Below, piece by piece: positions 33,126-37,500 of a stretch of 37,500 nt of DNA. The DNA comes from an uncultured Bacteroidota bacterium (GTDB lineage Bacteria; Bacteroidota; Bacteroidia; Flavobacteriales; Flavobacteriaceae). Position numbers and translations under genes: made by a program. Numbering within the stretch: the stretch's first letter is position 1; each line of letters starts with the position of its first letter. The stretch covers positions 1 through 37,500 of the forward strand of contig CACLPI010000002.1 in NCBI GenBank assembly GCA_902608795.1, read 5' to 3'. The notes below the pieces were generated by a model that had not been told where the DNA came from, ran no database searches, and saw nothing but the letters and a program-made list of their open reading frames with translations.

Positions 33126-34598
33126 GTGGCTAAACCTTCAATAAATATTGTTTGGATTAAAAGAGATATAAGAACGATTGATCACGAACCATTTCGTGTT
33201 GCAGAATCAATGAAATCAACTTATATCCCAATTTATATTTTTGACTCTGAACTAATAAAGCATCCTGATACAAGCGACAGACACCTAAAATTTATATTTG
33301 ATTCAATTATTGACATTAACAGTAAGTTGTCAAGATTTAATAAGGAAGTCAAAATATTTTATGGATTAAGTATTAAAATTTTTAAAGACCTACTCAAGCA
33401 ATTTAAAATTGAGAATATATATAGTTATCAAGAGTCTGGTATTAAATCTTCATGGGACCGAGATTTAAAAATTAAAAGCTTGTGTACAGATAAAGGAATC
33501 AATTGGACAGAATATCAAAGAGATGGCATTTTAAGGGGGATTAGAAACAGAAAAAACTGGAATAAAATCTGGTATAAATTCATGCACAATGAAATTATTA
33601 ATAACCGTTTTGAAAAACAGGAAAAAATAAATCTCAAAAATAATTTTAATTTACCTAAGTCTTTTTCAAATAAACTTGATAAAAATAACGACTTGTTTCA
33701 ACCAGCTGGTGAGACAATGGCATGGAAATATTTAAAATCTTTTTGTAATGAAAGGGTTAGTGGCTATGCATATAATATATCTAAGCCTGAAAAAAGTAGG
33801 ATATCTTGCAGCAGGCTTTCTCCTTATATTTCGTGGGGTAATTTAAATATTAGACTGGTTTATCATCAATTAATGAAACTTAAACAAAAGAATAAAAATT
33901 TAAGCTCAATTAATGCGATAATATCAAGACTTCATTGGCACTGTCATTTCATTCAAAAATTTGAAGTTGATTGTACCTATGAAACTGATTTTATAAATAA
34001 AGGTTTTAAATCACTAAAAAGAAATACCAACATTAAATACATAAAAGCTTGGGAAGAAGGTAAAACAGGATATCCCTTAATTGATGCAAGTATAAGAGCA
34101 GTAAAAAATACTGGTTGGATAAATTTTAGAATGAGAGCAATGTTAGTGTCTTTTTTTGTTCATAACCTAGATCAGGATTGGAGAGACGGGGTTTACTTTC
34201 TCGCAAAGCAATTTTTGGATTATGAACCTGGAATCCACTACACTCAATTTCAAATGCAAGCTGGTACAACAGGTGTAAATACAATCAGAATTTACAATCC
34301 AGTAAAGAACTCAAAAGATCATGACCCTGAAGGAGCATTTATAAAAAAATGGATTCCAGAGCTAAAAAATATTCCTAAAGAATTCATTCATGAACCATGG
34401 CTGATGAGTGAGATGGAATCAGAAATTTACATGTTTAAAGTCGGTAAAGATTACCCTTCACCCATTGTAAATCTTAAAGAAACTTCAAAATATGGTAAAG
34501 ATAAAATATGGGGTCATCTAAAAAACAAGAAGGTAAAAGATGAGAGAAAAAGAATTTTAAAAATACATGTTAATCAAAAAACCCCAACTAGAAGTTGA
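33126..34598 (+). CDS. Photolyase/cryptochrome-family flavoprotein
   Basis: A 490-residue FAD-dependent protein of the photolyase/cryptochrome family, expected to repair UV-induced pyrimidine dimers with blue light or act as a light sensor. The N-terminal alpha/beta (antenna) domain opens with [17 protein letters not shown]. The helical FAD-binding domain shows [55 protein letters not shown], a core [22 protein letters not shown] and WIPEL. The start is GTG at 33126, giving a normal N-terminus; no ATG lies nearby. The C-terminus ends in a short basic tail whose stop codon falls inside a hairpin shared with the tRNA terminator. Subclass (CPD, 6-4 or cryptochrome) cannot be settled by eye, but a light-exposed habitat is suggested. 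Confidence 0.9.
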   Translation: MAKPSINIVWIKRDIRTIDHEPFRVAESMKSTYIPIYIFDSELIKHPDTSDRHLKFIFDSIIDINSKLSRFNKEVKIFYGLSIKIFKDLLKQFKIENIYSYQESGIKSSWDRDLKIKSLCTDKGINWTEYQRDGILRGIRNRKNWNKIWYKFMHNEIINNRFEKQEKINLKNNFNLPKSFSNKLDKNNDLFQPAGETMAWKYLKSFCNERVSGYAYNISKPEKSRISCSRLSPYISWGNLNIRLVYHQLMKLKQKNKNLSSINAIISRLHWHCHFIQKFEVDCTYETDFINKGFKSLKRNTNIKYIKAWEEGKTGYPLIDASIRAVKNTGWINFRMRAMLVSFFVHNLDQDWRDGVYFLAKQFLDYEPGIHYTQFQMQAGTTGVNTIRIYNPVKNSKDHDPEGAFIKKWIPELKNIPKEFIHEPWLMSEMESEIYMFKVGKDYPSPIVNLKETSKYGKDKIWGHLKNKKVKDERKRILKIHVNQKTPTRS

Positions 34599-34603
34599 GG
34601 TTT
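34579..34603 (-). terminator. Terminator of tRNA-Val(UAC), overlapping the photolyase stop
   Basis: AAACCCCAACT (34579-34589) pairs with AGTTGAGGTTT (34593-34603) around AGA, with one G-U pair. Read on the minus strand the stem is followed by TTTTTT, so it best serves the tRNA gene; on the plus strand the T run is only three bases. The photolyase TGA (34596-34598) is in the right arm. Confidence 0.75.
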
Positions 34604-34610
34604 AAAAATG

Positions 34611-34685
34611 TGGGCGCGAAGGGATTCGAACCCCTGACCCCTTGGGTGTAAACCAAGTGCTCTGAACCAACTGAGCTACGCGCCC
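34611..34685 (-). tRNA. tRNA-Val (anticodon UAC)
   Basis: Minus-strand 75-nt cloverleaf: acceptor GGGCGCG/CGCGCCC, D-arm GCTC/GAGC around AGTTGGTTCA, anticodon stem CTTGG/CCAAG with loop TTTACAC, T-arm AGGGG-TTCGAAT-CCCTT. The anticodon TAC (UAC) reads valine GUA and, by wobble, other GUN codons. The D-loop is identical to that of tRNA-Val(GAC) about 10 kb away. CCA is not encoded. A TAATTTTG box on the minus strand (34711 to 34704) could be its -7 element. Confidence 0.96.
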
Positions 34686-34703
34686 CAAATGAAAAACTTA
34701 ATC

Positions 34704-34711
34704 CAAAATTA
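34704..34711 (-). promoter_or_regulatory. Candidate -7 element for tRNA-Val(UAC)
   Basis: TAATTTTG on the minus strand fits TAnnTTTG and lies 19 bp upstream of the tRNA 5' end. No good TTG sits at the usual -33 distance, so this is a motif match only. Confidence 0.35.
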
Positions 34712-34731
34712 TATTATTAAGGATTACCTTT

Positions 34732-34775
34732 GTACCCATAGGTTAAAAGGGTTGGTAAATTAACCCAATGGGTAC
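34732..34775. repeat. Imperfect 44-bp inverted repeat between tRNA-Val(UAC) and folC
   Basis: GTACCCAT at the left end pairs perfectly with ATGGGTAC at the right end. Inside, GGTTAA (34741-34746) pairs with TTAACC (34760-34765). A small internal bulge separates the arms and the loop is 13 bases (34747-34759). The loop side also contains GGGTT, which can pair with AACCC of the right arm, so alternative folds exist. TTTT follows on the plus strand. It lies in the 325-bp stretch (34687-35011) that has no intact gene. Confidence 0.55.
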
Positions 34776-34845
34776 TTTTATAAGGCTCACAAATATAGTA
34801 TTATTATTAATTCTTCAAAAGAAAAATTAAATATTGGCTAAATTG

Positions 34846-35011
34846 TTAATTTTTAATCAACTTGGTGCTATCACTATTACCATTACTGTCATATACTTTA
34901 ATAATATAAACCCCATTTTCGTAGTCGGAAAAATCAACAGACTCTTCATATGTGTCAATTATTAGCTGACCAATAATATTATAAACTTCCAACCTTTCAA
35001 AATCATTAAAT
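34846..35011 (-). pseudogene. Orphan remnant of a T9SS C-terminal sorting domain
   Basis: Just after the folC stop, in another frame, lies about 55 codons that read as the last two-thirds of a T9SS type A sorting domain: FNDFERLEVYNIIGQLI, then FSDYENGVYIIKVYDSNG and a basic end TKLIKN before a stop at 34846. It matches the tails of the proteins at 24927-26285 and 30959-32188 in layout (hydrophobic strand, IxGQ/K turn, xNGxYIIKV, K-L-I-K/E end). There is no YPNP start, no signal peptide, no passenger domain and no plausible start codon, because folC occupies the upstream sequence. It is best read as the stub of a deleted or moved T9SS cargo gene. Confidence 0.7.
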
Positions 35012-36229
35012 TTATAAAATTTCAGCGACAACAAAAGTACTGCCGCCAATGAATATTATATCATCTGTGGAATATATTTTTTTTATATGTTCAATTGCGG
35101 TTTTAGTTGATTCATAACATTCACCATGCCTTTTATTTGATTTAAAGGTTTTTCTAACCTCGTCAGCTTCAATTGCTCTTTGAATATTTGGTTTTACAAA
35201 ATAGTATTTTGAATCTTGAGGAAATATTTTTGATATTTTTTCAAGATTCTTATCATTACTAAATCCAACAACAAAGTGTAATGTTGAATATTCTAAGCTT
35301 AATATTTGAGATATTACTTCTGAAATTGCAGCTTCATTATGAGCTGTATCGCATATAATCGTTGGATTATCTTGAATAACCTGCCACCTACCCATTAGAG
35401 CAGTATTTTTAGTTACATTTTTCAAACCAAACGCTATGTGTTCTGTATTAATTTTAAAGTCAATTTTCTGTAAAATTTCAAGAGACTTTAAAACAGTTTT
35501 AATATTTTTTTTCTGATATGCACCCTTTAAATCACAACTAAATATTTCATAATTAAACTGATCAGCAAATACTAATTCAGAATTTTTTAACTTGCTAGTA
35601 TCAGTGAATATTGACTTGATTTGCTGTTGGGTTTCCCCTACCACTACGGGGGTGTTTTCTTTTATGATTCCAGCTTTTTCTTTTGCAATATCAAAAATAT
35701 TTTCACCTAAAAATTTAGTATGATCGATACTGATATTAGTGATAACCGAAAGAATAGGGTTTAGAATATTTGTTGAATCAAGCCTGCCACCCATTCCAAC
35801 CTCGATTACTGCAATATCAACTCTGTTTTTACTAAAATAATCAAAAGCTAATCCAACAGTCATTTCGAAAAATGAAACATTATTAGATTCAAAAAAATCA
35901 AAATTATGGTGTATAAATTCAGAAACTGAATCTTTAGAAATCATTTCACCATTAATTCTTATTCTTTCTCTAAAATCGACCAAATGAGGTGATGTGTAAA
36001 GACCTACGTCGTATCCTGCTTCCTGTAGTATTGAACTTAACATATGTGCGCAAGAACCCTTACCATTTGTTCCACCTATATGTATTGATTTAAAATTATT
36101 ATGAGGGTTATTTAAATGCTCACAAATTAAAACAATGTTGGAAAGGTCTTTTTTATAAGCTGATTCCCCAAGATTTTGGTACATCGGGAGCTTATTAAAC
36201 ATCCATTCTAAAAGAGAGTTGTACTCCAA
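35012..36229 (-). CDS. folC: Folylpolyglutamate synthase / dihydrofolate synthase
   Basis: Cytoplasmic Mur-ligase-fold enzyme of 405 residues that makes dihydrofolate from dihydropteroate and adds glutamates to folates. Motifs: P-loop HIGGTNGKGS (50-59), TSPHLVDFRERIRING, VIEVGMGGRLDSTN, ISIDHTKFLGENIFDIAKEKAGI and CDTAHNEAA in the C-terminal domain. The C-terminus FIGGSTFVVAEIL is normal for the family, so the gene is intact despite the sorting-domain remnant just beyond it. The start is TTG at 36227-36229: MEYNSLLEWMFNKLPMYQNLG aligns with the usual N-terminus, while the next ATG (36202) would remove conserved residues. It begins 3 bp after the nhaD stop, which indicates cotranscription. 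Confidence 0.94.
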   Translation of the reverse strand: MEYNSLLEWMFNKLPMYQNLGESAYKKDLSNIVLICEHLNNPHNNFKSIHIGGTNGKGSCAHMLSSILQEAGYDVGLYTSPHLVDFRERIRINGEMISKDSVSEFIHHNFDFFESNNVSFFEMTVGLAFDYFSKNRVDIAVIEVGMGGRLDSTNILNPILSVITNISIDHTKFLGENIFDIAKEKAGIIKENTPVVVGETQQQIKSIFTDTSKLKNSELVFADQFNYEIFSCDLKGAYQKKNIKTVLKSLEILQKIDFKINTEHIAFGLKNVTKNTALMGRWQVIQDNPTIICDTAHNEAAISEVISQILSLEYSTLHFVVGFSNDKNLEKISKIFPQDSKYYFVKPNIQRAIEADEVRKTFKSNKRHGECYESTKTAIEHIKKIYSTDDIIFIGGSTFVVAEIL

Positions 36230-36232
36230 TTA

Positions 36233-37500
36233 TCAGATTAAATTTCTCATAAGCATAAATACTGCTATTCCAGCAAAATATCCAACTAAAGCAATCCAAA
36301 GAATTTTCTTTAGATACCAGCCAAAAGTAATTTTTTCCATACCCATTGCAACCACACCAGCAGCTGAGCCGATAATTAACATACTTCCACCTGTTCCGGC
36401 ACAATATGCAAGGAAATGCCATAATTGATCGTCTGGGGCAAACTCTGTAAACATACCTAAACTGGCAGCTACAAGGGGAACGTTATCTATAACAGCTGAA
36501 GCAAAACCAAATAATACCATTAAAAGATCTAATGATATAGTTTCTTTAAGTATTGTAGCAAACACGAATAAAAGTCCTAAAGATTCAAGTGCAGCAACTG
36601 CTAATAAAATACCAAGGAAAAATAAGATACTTGGCATCTCTATTTTAGTTAAAGATTTATGAACAGGACTTTCATGATGACTTGATTCATTTGCATTCCC
36701 ATCTGGATCAGGTCCAGTTGCTTGCGACAATGAAAATTCTCTATTACTATATATTTCTGCAAAAACTGAAACAACACCAAGTGCTAGCATCATACCTACA
36801 TAAGGGGGTAGATGAGTAATAATTTTAAAAACTGGAACACAAATAATTGATCCTAAACCTAAAACCAACATTCTAAGTGAATATTTATTTGCTTCATCTT
36901 TAACTGGGTTAAGTTTAATATTACCTTTAAACACAGGTAAAATAGAGGCAACACCTGCTGCTGCAACTGCACAAGCTATAGAAGGAAGCAATAAATATTG
37001 TATTAACATTGGAGTTGAAACTTTATCCCCAATCCAAAGCATAGTTGTGGTTACATCTCCGATTGGTGACCAAGCTCCACCAGCATTGGCAGCAACTACA
37101 ATAAGGGCGGCGTACCAAAGTCTAAGTTTTTTATCAGAAACAACTTTTTGTAAAATAGAAATTAAGACAATAGTTGCGGTAAGATTATCTATAATTGCTG
37201 ATAAGATAAAAGCCAATCCACTAAACACCCATAAAATTGCTTTTTTAGTTTTAAAATTTATAATTTTTTGAAATACACTGAAACCATTAAAATAATCGAC
37301 TATTTCAACAATAGTCATTGCTCCAATAAGAAATACTAATATTTCAGCTGTCTTTCCCAGATGATGTAATAATGTTTCTTCCATTAAGTGTGTTTTTTCA
37401 TCTAAGGGAAGATTTCCAAATCCATCAACTAGGGAATGTGTAGCAGGATTAAACCAAGTGTCAAAGCTATTAATACTGAGTGCAATTATTGCCCAAGAAA
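36233..37500 (-). CDS. nhaD: NhaD-type Na+/H+ antiporter (5' end outside window)
   Basis: Inner-membrane sodium/proton antiporter of the NhaD (ArsB/NhaD, IT) superfamily, for sodium export and pH balance. An in-frame ATG lies at 37384, but the frame continues upstream to the window edge and encodes NhaD-like sequence (SFDTWFNPATHSLVDGFGN, then LPLDEKTHLMEETL), so the start is beyond 37500. Visible signature segments: GKTAEILVFLIGAMTIVEIVD, IIDNLTATIVLI, AANAGGAWSPIGDVTTTMLWI, FGFASAVIDNVPLVAASLGMF and GTGGSMLIIGSAAGVVAMG. Many membrane segments are evident, with a hydrophilic His/Glu/Ser-rich loop (about ESSHHESPVHKS) in the middle. NhaD is common in marine bacteria. folC follows after 3 bp. 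Confidence 0.93.
   Translation of the reverse strand, partial: SWAIIALSINSFDTWFNPATHSLVDGFGNLPLDEKTHLMEETLLHHLGKTAEILVFLIGAMTIVEIVDYFNGFSVFQKIINFKTKKAILWVFSGLAFILSAIIDNLTATIVLISILQKVVSDKKLRLWYAALIVVAANAGGAWSPIGDVTTTMLWIGDKVSTPMLIQYLLLPSIACAVAAAGVASILPVFKGNIKLNPVKDEANKYSLRMLVLGLGSIICVPVFKIITHLPPYVGMMLALGVVSVFAEIYSNREFSLSQATGPDPDGNANESSHHESPVHKSLTKIEMPSILFFLGILLAVAALESLGLLFVFATILKETISLDLLMVLFGFASAVIDNVPLVAASLGMFTEFAPDDQLWHFLAYCAGTGGSMLIIGSAAGVVAMGMEKITFGWYLKKILWIALVGYFAGIAVFMLMRNLI

Noticed and set aside
34611-34685. A second tRNA-bounded island at tRNA-Val(UAC)
   Set aside because: I found no repeated copy of this tRNA's 3' end in the window, and the flanking genes are ordinary.
35000-35049. 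A start for the T9SS tail frame upstream inside folC (TTG at 35049)
   Set aside because: These codons are an alternative frame of the conserved FolC C-terminus, so the apparent start is accidental. Only the part after the folC stop resembles a sorting domain.
37384-37384. ATG at 37384 as the nhaD start
   Set aside because: The upstream frame stays open to the window edge and encodes residues that continue the NhaD pattern.

Overview
The window reads as chromosome of a low-GC, gene-dense member of the Bacteroidota, most likely a marine Flavobacteriaceae-type organism. Grounds: type IX secretion (T9SS) and gliding genes (porU, porV, gldJ), T9SS C-terminal sorting domains with the YPNP motif, lipoproteins with short lipoboxes, TAnnTTTG-type promoter boxes, little sign of Shine-Dalgarno sequences, and several TTG/GTG starts. 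No phage, plasmid, IS element, CRISPR array or rRNA was seen. Genus cannot be fixed from the sequence alone.

Layout. (1) 1-1427: mlaE (cut by the left edge) and mlaF, a lipid-transport ABC permease and ATPase. (2) 1428-10911, minus strand: a tight gene string read porU, porV, pdhA, pdhC, an SDR reductase, a SprT-like metalloprotein and a small nucleotidyltransferase. It links T9SS signal peptidase and shuttle functions with pyruvate dehydrogenase E1-alpha and E2. (3) 11063-14113: gldJ, divergent from porU, then murF. (4) 14114-20279: yjbQ divergent from a three-gene RND efflux operon (adaptor, inner-membrane pump, TolC-like channel) with 4-nt overlaps; an 18-bp perfect palindrome lies between them. 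(5) 20235-23019: a four-helix membrane protein, an NTF2-like lipoprotein, and an overlapping pair encoding an acidic lipoprotein and a small probable outer-membrane barrel. (6) 23026-24801: a 1.7-kb islet carrying one lipoprotein gene, bounded by tRNA-Val(GAC) and a degenerate copy of that tRNA's 3' end. (7) 24927-34598: accessory and envelope genes, including a BspA-like repeat protein with a T9SS tail, a single-domain asparaginase-like protein, a second NTF2-like lipoprotein, an M48 peptidase, an S9 oligopeptidase, a T9SS-exported adhesin-like protein, a secreted two-repeat protein and a photolyase/cryptochrome. (8) 34579-37500: a terminator hairpin, tRNA-Val(UAC), an imperfect inverted repeat, an orphan T9SS tail remnant, folC and nhaD (cut by the right edge).

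How it fits together. PorU and PorV process and shuttle proteins carrying C-terminal sorting domains. Two intact probable clients (24927-26285 and 30959-32188) and one decayed tail (34846-35011) lie in the same window, and PorU itself ends in such a domain. GldJ ties secretion to gliding. Mla, RND efflux, NhaD, MurF and the many lipoproteins point to an envelope-centred region.

I found no complete new defence or biosynthetic system. The best leads are the tRNA-bounded islet, two operator-like palindromic sites (upstream of porU and of the RND operon), the orphan T9SS tail beside an inverted repeat, and the uncharacterised lipoprotein/barrel pair.
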